From Raphanus sativus (lineage: Eukaryota > Streptophyta > Magnoliopsida > Brassicales > Brassicaceae), in NCBI RefSeq assembly GCF_000801105.2, contig NC_079514.1:7254001-7318000 (forward strand): a stretch of DNA of 64,000 nucleotides, read 5' to 3'. The position numbers and the translations under genes are program-made. The notes beneath the pieces are model-generated. The model saw only the letters and a program-made list of their open reading frames with translations, did no database searches and was not told where the DNA came from. The first letter of the stretch is position 1, and each line of letters begins with the position of its first letter. Positions 1 through 12,340 of this stretch are shown here, one piece after another.

Positions 1-337
1 TTCGGATATCTGCGGGTACTCATTCGGTTCTCGGTTCGGGTCGGGTTCGGAACCTGTTCTTCGGATATAACAATTTAGAACTTATTCGGATATTTATCCC
101 GGGTCTGATCGGGTTCGGGACCCTGATTTTCGGGTCGGTTTCGGGTTGGTTCTTCGGGTCTGGATATTGTGCTCAGGCCTATACTCTTTTAAAATGAAAC
201 ACGATAAAGAAAGATAAAAAGCTTAAGTCTTTTATAAAAAAAAATATATGAAAATATGACATTTACTAAATATTTGTCAATTTAAAAAAAATAAAAGAAA
301 ATAAATCCGCGCTTTAAAAGCGCGGATCAAAATCTAG
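1..337 (+). mobile_element. Helitron 3' portion (truncated by window edge)
   Basis: The segment ends with a GC-rich hairpin (CCGCGC...GCGCGG, 308-325), a short spacer and CTAG at 334-337 followed by T, which is the usual 3' terminus of plant Helitrons. It is closely similar to 28030-28369, the 3' part of a Helitron that is complete in this window, including the repeated 'GGTTCGGG' tract. The 5' end lies outside the window. The sequence directly after it (338 on) matches 10287 on in the second AHL segment, where no Helitron is present. Confidence 0.8.
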
Positions 338-2891
338 TTACTGATTAAATGATAATGTCAATTCAAAGACTACTAGATTTGAGTAAAGGGTAAATTAAGA
401 ATTTAGTACAAATGTAAAACTAATCTTTGTAAATTAAATCAATTACTTTAAAGACAATATATTACAGTTTGTGAGAAATTGAGAAAGTATAATCCAAAAC
501 AAAAGCAATTCTAAACAATTAATTGAATGTAACAACATTGTCCGAACCTTGTGGTCGAATTGTAAAAGAAAGGATTCAGAACGCCAAAATGTTTCATATT
601 TGATCTACTGGTTACCGGCTATGTAAAACTAATTCGTATTATTTTTGGACATTTATGCAAATATAAACTGTTGTTTAGAGTAATTCCAATGTATACTTCT
701 TTATTTTTCGCTAAAATAAATATTTATATTATATAAGTGTATTTACTCTAATATATCACTCTATAATATTTGTTCTGTTTCTAAATAAGTGTTATTTTAA
801 TATTTTTTACACAGATAAAAAAAATAAAGAAAATATATGTAAGTTTTTATTAATTACACATCTCTGACCAATAATATTTAAGATAAATAAAATTATTTAT
901 AAATTAATGTAGTTTGCAATTAATTTTCAGCTGAAAGTAAGTATAATTGTCATTAGAATTGTAAAATGATATTTTTTGTATAACAAAAAAATGTTAGATG
1001 ACACTCATTATGAAACACGTGGTATAGAGTTTTTCTATTTCAAAATGAAATATAAAGAAATAGTATTACTTTTTACCTATATTATATAGGTATACATTAG
1101 TACAAATTCACATCTATTATAGAGATTTTTATTTACAAAAATAGAGATGAAAATTAAGGTGAACTAAAAATGGTTTTAAAATCTATTTGTATATCGAAAA
1201 AAAAGTTTATCCTTAAGCTGCTGTACTTCCAATTAGAAATTAGTCTGGAATGCCTCAAATTAATTTAAAAAACCAACATTAATAAAGGCATGAAATTATT
1301 GGTTTGAAATGATTAGATCCAACTAATCTCCAACCAAAGACGGTCAAAGCCAAATAAAACCTCCAGCTCTCCGTGAGACCGAAGAGAAACCCATCCAAAT
1401 GGTTCAGACAATCGTGGACCCCACGCGCCGCTTCTCATCTATCCCCATTTGTTATTCTCTTTCCTCTCAAATTGGTCAACTTTTTAGTTAACCATGGTTA
1501 ACTAACAATAATTCGATTTCCAAAATTTATTTATGTACAGCCGATGATTACATCTGTGTTGGCCCAAGTTTTGCTTCTTTCTAACTTGCTTATACATCTT
1601 AACTTTTATATTTTTTACATGTATAACACATCTTAATTTAGTAAACTAATATGATTGCAGTACAAATAAGGTATAAATAATATTTTAAATTCTAAATAAA
1701 TTATCAATAACAGAGCAAGGCAATGATGGTGGAGAATGTTTTGAAGGACAGAAAAGACGAAGCATCTTAATGAAACCCACAAGATAACCCCAACCACATA
1801 TTATCATATGATTGCTTTGTTCATCTTAATTAAACTTCCATTTGTTGACAAAAAAAAACTTCCATTTTCTCCAAATATTTTAACTCATTATACCAATTGG
1901 GAATTAGATCACACCCACTCACATACATCTCCTTCCCCACTTCTAATATACGCGTGTACGTCCTTCAATCTAACGGCGAAGCTTTGTATCGATGTTCTCA
2001 TCACTCATACAACATCAATACCAATTTTAGGTTGTTTAATATCGCTACAATGTGAAAAGTGATTGTCTTAGTTTATCAATATAGTTTTTAAGTTTCTCAC
2101 AAATAATTGTATGAATCATAAAAGAAAAAACAAACGCAAAATATGTTTTAATAAAATAAGATTCGATAGTCATAATTTTTAAAGAAAAATTGTGATTTTG
2201 TTTCTTCTTTTTTTCTACAAAAAGCCTTTCTGAATCATAAACAGCTACATAAACACACAAAACAAATAATTTCTGCCTAAATTAGTAACCTGTTAATATT
2301 TTTATTTTAGTAAAATTATACTATATAAATTTGTTAATATAACCAAAAACCAATGCAAACAGAAATCCTTAATATTTTTTTTTTGCTTATGAGTTATGAC
2401 ATGGTACTCGCGTATAGTTCACGCCCTTGGATAAGAAGAGTGGAGTTTCCTGTCGAGTCCAAAACACATAAAACGACATAAAATTCTCAAAGAGATGAAA
2501 TTTTGAATTGAAGTCGATACCAAGACGAAATATATTATTAATAAATTTTGTAAGAGTTTAGGCTAGACAAGTGACTACATTTACATACATCTATATATGT
2601 ATGTATACACAAACATATTTTTCTTCTTCTTTAATGCTTTATTTTAGTCTCACCTTCTCCCCCTTCTACTTTTTATCATTTCCCTTTCTCCTCCCATTTT
2701 CGTCTTCCTAACTTCTCCTCAATCCTCTCTCACTATTTTCTAGTTTATATATTTTGTATGTTTAAAAGAAAAAAAATATAGAAAATCTACATAGAAGAGA
2801 AGCTTTATTTTAATCTTTGTTGTGTGTGTGTGCGTGGGTTTTATATAATTTTTTTACAAATTAAAATCTCTCCTTTGCTTTTGATGTGAGC
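338..2891. other. Upstream region of AHL copy 1
   Basis: This is non-coding sequence shared with 10287-14774, the left part of the duplicated AHL segment. It holds AT-rich spacer with MITE-like remnants (about 680-1080), a better conserved stretch at about 1290-1500, and a pyrimidine-rich 5' UTR-like leader from about 2620. An ATG at 2884 is followed at once by TGA, giving a start-stop upstream ORF two bases before the AHL start codon. No other gene is supported. Confidence 0.7.
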
Positions 2892-3776
2892 ATGGCTGGT
2901 CTTGATCTAGGCACATCTTTTCGTTACGTTAATCACCAGCTCCATCGTCCCGATCTCCACCTTCACCACAACTCCTCTTCCGGTGACGTCACTCCTGGCG
3001 CCGGAATAGGTCATTTCACCGCCGACGACGAAGACAACAACCATCAAGGTCTTGACTTAGCCTCAGGTGGAGGAGGATCAGGAAGCTCCGGAGGAGGAGG
3101 TCATGGCGGCGGAGGAGGAGGAGGAGACGTTGTTGGCCGTCGTCCACGTGGCAGACCACCAGGATCCAAAAACAAACCGAAACCTCCGGTGATAATCACG
3201 CGCGAGAGCGCAAACACTCTTAGAGCTCACATTCTTGAAGTAACAAACGGCTGCGACGTTTTCGACTGCGTTGCGACTTACGCTCGCCGAAGGCAGCGTG
3301 GGATCTGCGTTTTGAGCGGTAGCGGAACCGTGACGAACGTCAGCATACGTCAGCCATCCGCGGCTGGAGCGGTTGTGACGCTACAAGGAACCTTCGAGAT
3401 TCTTTCTCTCTCCGGATCGTTTCTTCCTCCTCCGGCTCCTCCCGGAGCAACGAGTTTGACTATATTCGTGGCCGGAGGACAAGGACAGGTCATCGGAGGA
3501 AGCGTTGTTGGTGAGCTTACGGCGGCTGGACCGGTGATTGTAATCGCTGCTTCCTTTACTAATGTTGCTTATGAGCGACTTCCTCTGGAAGAAGACGAGC
3601 AGCAACATCTTGGTGGAGGAGGAGGATCTAACGGAGGAGGTAATTTGTTTCCGGAGGTTACTGGAGGAGGAGGAGGTGGGCTTCCTTTCTTTAATCTACC
3701 GATGAATATGCAACCAAATGTGCAACTTCCGGTGGAAGGTTGGCCGGGGAATTCAGGTGGAAGAGGTCCTTTCTGA
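2892..3776 (+). CDS. AHL23: AT-hook motif nuclear-localized protein, AHL23-like (copy 1)
   Basis: Intronless 294-residue protein. A His/Asp-rich N-terminus and a glycine run (about 59-78) precede one AT-hook with the [10 protein letters not shown] core (about 84-93), which binds the minor groove of AT-rich DNA. A PPC/DUF296 domain follows (about 100-232), with a glycine-rich tail. One AT-hook plus an intronless PPC makes this a type I AHL, a family of nuclear proteins that bind matrix-attachment DNA and affect growth and flowering. The PPC core reads GTFEIL where many family members have GRFEIL. The start chosen is ATG at 2892; GTG at 2886 is in frame but is not a plausible plant start. The AHL23 name rests on similarity recalled from Arabidopsis and on the neighbouring genes. 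A nearly identical copy lies at 14775-15659. Confidence 0.95.
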   Translation: MAGLDLGTSFRYVNHQLHRPDLHLHHNSSSGDVTPGAGIGHFTADDEDNNHQGLDLASGGGGSGSSGGGGHGGGGGGGDVVGRRPRGRPPGSKNKPKPPVIITRESANTLRAHILEVTNGCDVFDCVATYARRRQRGICVLSGSGTVTNVSIRQPSAAGAVVTLQGTFEILSLSGSFLPPPAPPGATSLTIFVAGGQGQVIGGSVVGELTAAGPVIVIAASFTNVAYERLPLEEDEQQHLGGGGGSNGGGNLFPEVTGGGGGGLPFFNLPMNMQPNVQLPVEGWPGNSGGRGPF

Positions 3777-5212
3777 TGAGTATATATTATATATACCGGC
3801 GGAGGAAGCTTTCTTGGCCAAGAATTTGCGGGAGTGAAGAAAGGTTAGAGAAGTTTCTAATGGACTAATGAATTTCAATCTATCATCGTGATTCTGGACA
3901 TTATCTTGTTCATCATGTTCAGCTTAGGGCTTTTTTATTTTTCTGTTCTTTTTTACGTTTGGTAGAATTTTATGTTTCAACCCTTTTCGATCCTTCTGTG
4001 AAACTCTACATATTTGTGTTCGTCTGCGATGAAATATCCTCCATCTTTCTTCATATTAATCACTTCTTATACCACAAATTTGATATTGACCAGTCTTTTA
4101 GAATATGATTAAAGGTTATATCGGTTAGGAATCAAATTTCTACAATTGTTGCACTAAATAGGTTTGTTGTTCTGTAGTTAAGTCCAGGTGCTTTTTGGTT
4201 TCGGTTTCGGCCAGTGCAATGATTTGATCAAATTTATCACTTAAATATTTGTTTTCTAATATTTTTTTTTTCAAATAGAAACAATGTGACACTACTAAAA
4301 GTCTAAAAAATTGCTTATATGGATCTTCTTAATTGATGTTATATTGTACTTCTATATACATAGTGACATAGATAAGGGTATACATGTGATTTTGTATATA
4401 TGTTTGTGGCATGGTGATAAACATGTTTATAAACATACATCATTGTCTGTCTATGTTTAGGTGTCAATTCAACATTGCTTTTCAATTTCTTGAAGCCCTA
4501 GCTATCATATCTGCAGTAATAATAACATTATGTTCTAGTTTTATCTTAAGGAACTCAACAATGAAACCTATTTGATTGTTATATTTCTCCAATTTTACTG
4601 GAATCATGTTATGTTTTAGGTTTTACTGTACCTTTTTAGCCAAAAGGGTTTTACTGTACTTGTAGTCATACTTTCTTTGTGCATTTATCTCTCTTCTCTC
4701 TCTCTATCTCTCTATATATTTGGATGTAGATATTTGGAGAAAGCACACTTTTAGTGAAAGATAAATATTTTTCTTTGATCAGTATGAAATTACTATTGTG
4801 GTCTTTTTTGGTTCACTATACATTTTCATAGTCTCTTTATATATTAATGCCTGATTGTTCTTTCTTCTCGTTTAGTTAAACTCATTATATTACATTACAT
4901 CCATATCCTTATAATAATTTAACTAAAATTGTTAATGATTTTATGGAATCTCGTATTGGAAAGCAGACTTATTAAGTTATGAAACCGATGTGCTGTGGTG
5001 CTTATCTGTAAGGGAATTTTCTTTTGATTAATCTATATAGCTTTTTGGGAAATTATATTCTCTGATAAAGCTCCCTAGTTGAGCTATCTTCTTATCTTAA
5101 TATTTCTGTGTTTAATTTTGAGCAATGTTATACTAAACGTAAGATGCAATAATAATAATGTTATACTAAACGTAAACCGATGTGATGGGGTGTTATTGTA
5201 TGCTTTTAAATT
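3777..5212. other. 3' flank of AHL copy 1
   Basis: Non-coding sequence closely matching 15660-17122 downstream of AHL copy 2. It probably includes the 3' UTR. Copy 2 lacks a short stretch present here (about 4437-4460) and carries an extra 38-bp palindrome-ended insert (16719-16756) that is absent here. No gene seen. Confidence 0.6.
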
Positions 5213-5487
5213 TAGGGATGTTCAATATGGTAAAACCGAATCCTGCCGAACTAAATAGAAATAGATAATATGGTTTGATTTTGGTTATACCATATAAACC
5301 AAATGGATGTGATTTTATAAAAATTATAGAATTTGGATATAGTTTGATTTATAACCAAATAAATCGAACAAAAACGATCAAAAGTAGAAACATGTAAATA
5401 TGTATAGATATTCTATAATAACACATGAAAATTTATATGCTATACATATTATTTTTTTTTCTAATAACTATTACCATATTTTTACAG
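5213..5487. mobile_element. Inverted-repeat element, left part, cut by gap
   Basis: Begins TAGGGATGTTCA and matches the left part of the element at 17123-18020 in the second AHL segment. It stops at the N run, so the insertion predates the duplication (or is shared by both haplotypes). Confidence 0.55.
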
Positions 5488-5587
5488 NNNNNNNNNNNNN
5501 NNNNNNNNNNNNNNNNNNNNNNNNNNNNNNNNNNNNNNNNNNNNNNNNNNNNNNNNNNNNNNNNNNNNNNNNNNNNNNNNNNNNNNN
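5488..5587. other. Assembly gap, 100 N
   Basis: Exactly 100 N, the usual arbitrary-length scaffold gap. The sequence before it is still homologous to the second AHL segment (to about 17399), so the contig ends inside the repeat. Confidence 0.99.
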
Positions 5588-6047
5588 ATGAAATAATATA
5601 GAATAATCTATTCTATTAATTCTTCAGCATGACCTATTAATAAAATGTTGTGTCCAATTAATTATTTCATATTTTATTCTTCCAAAAAAGAAATATATTA
5701 TAACTTCCCATTTCCCTTTTTTTTAACGGCATAACTTTCTCAATTCCTATATTCTAGGAAATCTGAAACTAATTTTATACTAATAAAAATTCATTGAAAT
5801 AATATAGAATATGGTAATTAATTTAATTATTATTAAGACTATTGTCTGCATAATTAAACGGCAGTTAATAAAAGAAGCCAAACGACAATTCGTCTATTGA
5901 TAATAAAGAATAAATAGTAGGTTTAAAATTCAACCAAATTTCAAGACTTACTAATTATTTATTAATAATTGTTTAATATTTCTTAAAATAAACCACTAAA
6001 ATCAAGTTGAAATAATAGATGTTAGATCAACAAAATTAAACCAATAA

Positions 6048-6512
6048 CTAGATTCTGACCCGTCTTTTAAAGGACGGATATATTTTTTGTTTTTACTATA
6101 ATTCTCATATTTGTGTTTTTTTGTGGTTATATTGTATTTTTCTTTGTAATTATATCTATTCATTAATTCTCATATTTTAATAGTATTGACTAGATTCGGA
6201 TTCGCCTTTAAAAGAGCTGGTATATTTTTTTGTTTTACATATTTTAGAAATTTAATTTTTATATTTATGTTTTTAATCATATTTATATTTTCTTTGTATA
6301 ATATTTCTTTTAAATAATTAATAAGAGGTTTTAATAATTATTGTAAAATAATTTGACCACACATATATCAATAGGTCATATTTCTATTTTAGTATATTGA
6401 TATTATATAATGAAAAAAACGTAAATAAAAACATAAATATAAAAATTAAATTTATAAAAAAAATGTAAAACAAAAAATATACCCGCCTTTCTAAGGGCGG
6501 GTCAAAATCTAG
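6048..6512. mobile_element. Two Helitron 3' termini in inverted orientation
   Basis: The left edge reads CTAGATTCTGACCCGTC, which is the reverse complement of a Helitron 3' end. The right edge is a forward 3' end (hairpin CCCGCC...GGGCGGG, then CAAAATCTAG at 6503-6512, followed by T). Inner sequence at about 6190-6330 is roughly the inverse of 6400-6512, with another degenerate terminus at about 6188. This looks like an inverted dimer or head-to-head insertion rather than a simple element. Confidence 0.55.
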
Positions 6513-8868
6513 TTTCTCTTAACATTTTGAAATATCAAAATAGTTTTATGGACAAAAATAAAGATAAGCATTCATATTTTTGTCGTCTAGCATTCAAAGC
6601 TTCGTATTAGAGGCCGACAATTTTAGATTTGCGTATTTAAATGAAAATTAATAAACTAATCTAAAGTGAAGGGTTTGGTCCTCAAGGCCAAAAGTTATAA
6701 TTGTGGGGTCTCGGACTTTAACACGCATTAAGGCAAGCTAATCACCGATTTCGCGTCCGAAGTCATTATCTAATTGGTCTAGGTCCAATTAACTAAAGCA
6801 TAAGTTAATTTATATATTTCGCTAATTAGGTGTATGGTGGGAAATGGACAAATTAGCTCATGCATTAAGACTCCATTAGGGATTAATCACTTGAAGAATC
6901 ACAAAGGCTCTTGGTGGCCTAGATTATTTAAGTTGGTCAATTGTAACCAAAATCAGTGCTTAGCTAGCTCTTCTTATTTTAATACAACGATTAAAACCAT
7001 CTTATATGTATTATTTTCCCCTCAAATTTTTATATTTATGCATGAAAAATCGTTAAAACAAATTTTGTATTACATAAAAACTAAGATCTATATTGTTCAA
7101 AAGATCTATTTGACTATTTTATTTGTTTGATTTGGTGGTTCTGTATAAATTTATATACCATATACACTAATAATTGTACAGTATTGTTTTTGAATACAAA
7201 TGTTAGTATCCGACTACATATAACAATATTTTTTTATCACACAATACGGTTTTAATGAAAATATTGTTTTTATGTAGTCGTATAAAAGTAACTATGCTAA
7301 TAAGAAAATAAAGGCACAAGTATTTGGGAAGTACACTTAAAATCTGTGGATGCTTTTTAGGGAAGCACGAACAGCTTAACAAAAGATTTATAATGATATC
7401 TCCGACTTCAAGCAAACCCCATACCTCTGAATCCTTTACCTGCTCTTCTTTATCTCCACACCACATTCACACACAGATAGAGGTACATGTACGTATGTAT
7501 ATATTTGAATAATTTTGTCAACATATAGACGTGATAACCAATTTTGTCCTTCTCAATGAACCCAATAGATTAATAGGACCAGTCTCATTGAATTTTATTA
7601 TCTAGTTTATTAGGACAAACTTCTCGGATCGGGGATGTCATTAGCGATTTGTATTTATCAAATTTTTGTTGTGTGAACTAATGAAATACCTAAGATAAAT
7701 ATATAGACGAAACGAGCAAAGAACAAAATATTACGTGTTCCTTAAAAAAAAATATTACGTGAATCTAAGTATAACAAGTTTTTGCCAAAGAAAAAAGGTA
7801 TATAAACATTTAGACTTTTTTTTAAATAAAAAAAGAGTATACATATAGGCATTAGATTTTTTTTATTCATAAATATCTTGAAGAGAAAAGGAAAAGTGGT
7901 GAATTTGGGCAGGTGAAAATGCAGAAGCCTAGTAGATAGATGTTCTTACATAACTCTCCCCCGAGATTTAAGGTCTTTAGAGAGAGAAGCAAAGAGCAAT
8001 TCCCAATGTTTTCACGAGAGAGAAGTGACAGCTTGCTTCGTGGCCGACAGCTATACGTTCGTCTCTCTCTCTCTCTCTCTCTCATTTCATTCCCACGTGT
8101 CTCCCTTCTCCTTCGCACGTGCCTACTCACATTTTCTGCAAATACATGCGAGCAAGGACCCGTATGTTCAGAAACGATATAATGATTTATTTGAAATAAT
8201 ATTTTTTTTTGATAAATTGAAATAATATTACTACTACTTTTTTTTTGGGCAAAAATATTACTACTACATTTATACTTATTTTGTAAATATTCTAAGACTT
8301 ACATATTTGTTTATTTTCCAAGTGCTCTGCAGGCATTTTATTGGTTTTTGGAAATAAAACCGGTTTCTGCTTACGAGCAGTAGTTTTCAACCTCGTACCA
8401 ACACTGTTCAATGTCTGTGTTTGCGTAAAAAAAATTAGGTATTTCAATATTCATCATGTACTTTTGTAGAAACCTACGCACATATATATATTCGACTAAA
8501 TTTATATAATGATAGATTTAGCTTTTATAAGTTTGTTTTCTCTTTGATTAGAAACCCTAAAGGTTACGTGCTTTGATCCAAGAAATTGGATTTGACATTT
8601 CTGATTCGTGTTTTTATTAAACTAACCTACAAAAGTAACTAAACGAGAAAATTCGCACCTTCGGCGCGTTTACTTAACGCCAATCTTTAGCTAAAATTAC
8701 GTTTTAGCCCTGTAAGGCTGTAACTAAAAGTTGGTCCTTTTGTATAGCAACTAAGGCATGTTCAACCTTTTTTTTCCTGAAAGAGCATCCAACGTTTAGG
8801 TTTTACATTTTGAAATTGAAAATGAGTTTTAATAAAGTAAATTTGTAACACTTTTATAATTGGTCTAA

Positions 8869-9145
8869 GACCATCTCCAGTAACACACAAATTTTTTTTC
8901 TATATTTCACTATATAATAGAATAAGTCTATTATATAATTAGATTTATTTCAATGATTCACTCTATAATAGAATAGACTATAGAGTAATATTTATTTTTT
9001 ACATCAAATATAGAATAAAAACAGCATTCTTTATAATTCACTATATTATATAGTAAATTATTAAAGTAAATCCAATTCTATAATAGATTTACTCTATTTT
9101 AAAATAAAATATAAAGATAGTTTTTGTATACCATTGAAAATACTC
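8869..9145. mobile_element. Small MITE, PIF/Harbinger-like
   Basis: An AT-rich 277-bp element flanked by TAA on both sides (8866-8868 and 9146-9148). The ends GACCATCTCCAGTA and (reverse complement) GAGTATTTTCAATG are imperfect inverted repeats. Both the 3-bp target duplication and the terminal motif resemble the larger elements at 25453-26365 and 26616-27430. It carries no coding sequence. Confidence 0.45.
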
Positions 9146-9950
9146 TAACCGTTATTACATTTATACACAAGTATACTTTATAAATGTTAGTTATGAGTTA
9201 TAATGTTTTTTACGAGTTATAATGTTGAATTAATAATCATTTATAAAATGGACTGATAGTAGACTTGCAACTTAGTTTTCCAAATATATATGAAAAGTCC
9301 ATTACGAATAACGATGTTGCGGATACCACATCAAATTTTTAATCTCTTAGATATAATAATAAACCAATTAAAAATTGCATTGTATTACTATATATTAGTA
9401 TGCATTAGAATATGTGCACTAGTATATTTTACTTTAATTAGGGTATAAATTCCGGACGATTGCCCGTCAATGGATTTTTGTTCTCTTTGAGGACCCCTTG
9501 AGATTTTATGAATCTATATATAGGAAAACTATCTTTGTATTGTATTATGTTTACTTTTCATGATGAATCTTAATATATAAAATGAACTGATCGATGTTGA
9601 TTCAGTTAGTGTTTAACAAATTCAATATTACATTGTCAATAATTAATATATAAATTATTTATTCCTTCTTTTTCAATACAAATATTAGTTTGATATTTTT
9701 TACGCAGATTAAAAATTGTATAATATATTAATGTACTTCTATTTTTTACGTAGATTAAGAATTTTTTATAATAAATTAATGTATTTCTATTTAATTTATG
9801 ATTAATTAGATGAGAGTAATTTAAATAAAAATATATTGATTATTCAAAAGGATAAAAATATATTTAGTATACAAAATTACATTGAAAAAGTAAAATAATA
9901 TTTATTTTAAAATAAAATAAAAAATTTAAAATGATAATTATTATGAAACA

Positions 9951-10050
9951 NNNNNNNNNNNNNNNNNNNNNNNNNNNNNNNNNNNNNNNNNNNNNNNNNN
10001 NNNNNNNNNNNNNNNNNNNNNNNNNNNNNNNNNNNNNNNNNNNNNNNNNN
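9951..10050. other. Assembly gap, 100 N
   Basis: Second run of exactly 100 N. The contig after it starts 236 bp before homology with 338 on begins. Confidence 0.99.
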
Positions 10051-11053
10051 ATGAAATTTCATGTTATTATATAAAACTTGGTTTCAGTTATATATTAGTC
10101 AACGTACATAAAACTAAGTCATTTAGATTTTTTTATGCTAAAAACTAACGTGATTTCTGATGTAAAAACTTCACTAAATTGTTCTTATCATATTTACAGT
10201 ACAAACATGTACAGTTCATCCGTTATCCTTTGTGTCGTTTTGACACATTTTAAGCAAAGTATATCATTATGTACTTGTTTAAGATATTACTGATTAAATG
10301 ATAATGTCAATTCAAAGAATACTAGATTTGAGCAAAGGATAAATTAAGAATTTAGTACAAATCTAAAACTAATCTTTGTAAATTAAATCAATTACTTTAA
10401 AGACAATACAGTTTGTGAGAAATTGAGAAAGTATAATCCAAAACAAATTAAGCAATTATAAACAATTAATTGAATGTAAAAACATTGTCCGGACCTTGTG
10501 GTCGAATTGTAAAAGAAAGGATTTAGAACGCCAAAATGTTTCATATTTGATCTATCGGTTACCGGCTATGTAAACTAAGTCGTATTATTTTTGGACATTT
10601 ATACAAATATAAACTGTTGTTTAGAGCATTTCCAATGTATATTTTTTTATTTTTCGCTAAAATAAATATTTATATTATATAGGTGTATTTACTCTAATAT
10701 ATCACTCTATAATACTCTTTTTGTTTCTAAAATAACTGTTACTTTAATATTTTTCACACGGATAAAAAAATAAAGAAAATATATGTACGTTTTTATTAAT
10801 TACACATCTCTGACCAATAGTATTTATGATAAATAAAATTATTTATAAAATTAATATAGTTTACAATTAATTTTCAGCTGTAAGTAAATATAATTGTCAT
10901 TGAAATTGTAAAATGATATTTTTGTATAACAAAGAAAATGTTAGATGACACTTATTATGAAACACATGATATAGAGTTTTTCTATTTCAAAATGAAATAT
11001 AAAGAAATAGTACTACTTTTTACATCTACAATCAGAAGTGAAAATAGTATATT

Positions 11054-11272
11054 CAGGGGCGAAGCCAGATCATTTAATTTATGGGTGCACCTTTGATAAT
11101 AAAAATAAAAAATGCATATAAAAGGGATCCATAGTGGGAAAGTATGGGTACACAAACTACATTTTACCATATGAACTTACAAATTTTTGATGTTTTTACC
11201 TACAAAATTTGAAATTTAAAAAAAATTATGGGTGCACTTGCCCCCACATCCTTCCACCTAGTTTCGCCACTG
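11054..11272. mobile_element. hAT-like MITE, 219 bp
   Basis: Ends are CAGGGGCGAAGCCA and (reverse complement) CAGTGGCGAAACTA, imperfect TIRs starting CAG as in many plant hAT elements. An 8-bp target duplication, AGTATATT, lies at 11046-11053 and 11273-11280. The element is absent from AHL copy 1. It has no transposase. Confidence 0.85.
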
Positions 11273-12322
11273 AGTATATTCCTATATTTTTCTTTAAAAA
11301 TAGATGAATTATATTATAAAAGTATACATTAGTACAAATTCACATCTATTATAGAGATTTTTTATTTTAAAAAATAGAGATGAAAATTAAGGTGAACTAA
11401 AAATGGTTTTAAAATCTATTTGTATATCGAAAAAAGTTTATCCGTAAGCTGCTGTACTTCCAATTAGAAATTAGTATGGAATGCCTCAAATTAATTTCAA
11501 AAAACCAACATTAATAAAGGCATGAAATTATTGGTTTGAAATGATTAGATCCAACTAATCTCCAACCAAAGACGGTCAAAGCCACAAATAAAACCTCCAG
11601 CTCTCCATGAGACCGAAGAGAAACCCATCCAAATGGTTCAGACAATCGTGGACCCCACGCGCCGCTTCTCATCTATCCCCATTTGATATTCTCTTTCCTC
11701 TCAAATTGGTCAACTTTTTAGTTAACCATGGTTAACTAACAATAATTCGATTTCCAAAATTTATTTATGTACAGCCGATGATTACATCTGTGTTGGGCCT
11801 GTTGGCCCAAGTTTTGCTTCTTTCTAACTTGCTTATACATCTTAACTTTTATATTTTTTTTACATGTATAACACATCTTAATTCAGTAAACTAATATATT
11901 GCAGTACAAATAAGGTATATAAAAAGGAAAGGTATATAAATAATATTTTAAATTCTGAAAAAATTATCAATAACAGAGCAAGGCAATGATGGTGGAGAAT
12001 GTTTTGAAGGACATAAAAGACGAAGCATCTTAATGAAACCCACAAGATAACCCCAACCACATATTATCATGGTTGCTTTGTTCATCTTAATTAAACTTCC
12101 ATTTGTTGACAAAAAAAAACTTCCATTTTCTCCAAATATTTTAACTCATTATACCAATGGGGAATTAGATCACACCCACTCACATACATCTCCTTCCCCA
12201 CTTCTAATATACGCGTGGAGACTACGTCCTTCAATCTAACGGCGAAGCTTTGTATCGATGTTCTCATCACTCATACAACATCAATACCAATTTTAGGCTG
12301 TTTAATATCGCTACAACGTGAA

Positions 12323-12340
12323 AAGTGATTGTTCTAGTTT
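12323..12340. repeat. LINE target-site duplication, left
   Basis: AAGTGATTGTTCTAGTTT, repeated exactly at 13940-13957. AHL copy 1 has a single version of this site at about 2058-2075, with small differences. Confidence 0.9.

Larger units (their letters stand above)
5588..9950. other. Contig between two gaps, no gene recognised
   Basis: AT-rich sequence with a Helitron-end inverted pair (6048-6512) and a MITE (8869-9145). A less AT-rich patch at about 7930-8165 has a CT run (8062-8082) and two ACGTG motifs, but no convincing ORF or hairpin. Open frames at 6834-7130 and 7867-8182 have no recognisable domain and are not annotated as genes. Confidence 0.5.

Noticed and set aside
3381..3608. 75-codon minus-strand frame in AHL copy 1, repeated at 15261-15488
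   Set aside because: Conserved only because the AHL coding strand is conserved; no independent features.
6834..7130. 98-codon open frame
   Set aside because: AT-rich composition, no domain, no signal peptide, no splice context; chance.
8085..8135. miR164-like similarity (CACGTG-CTCC-TTCTCC type sequence)
   Set aside because: The full miR164 sequence is absent on both strands and no complementary arm is present nearby, so it is not a miRNA precursor.
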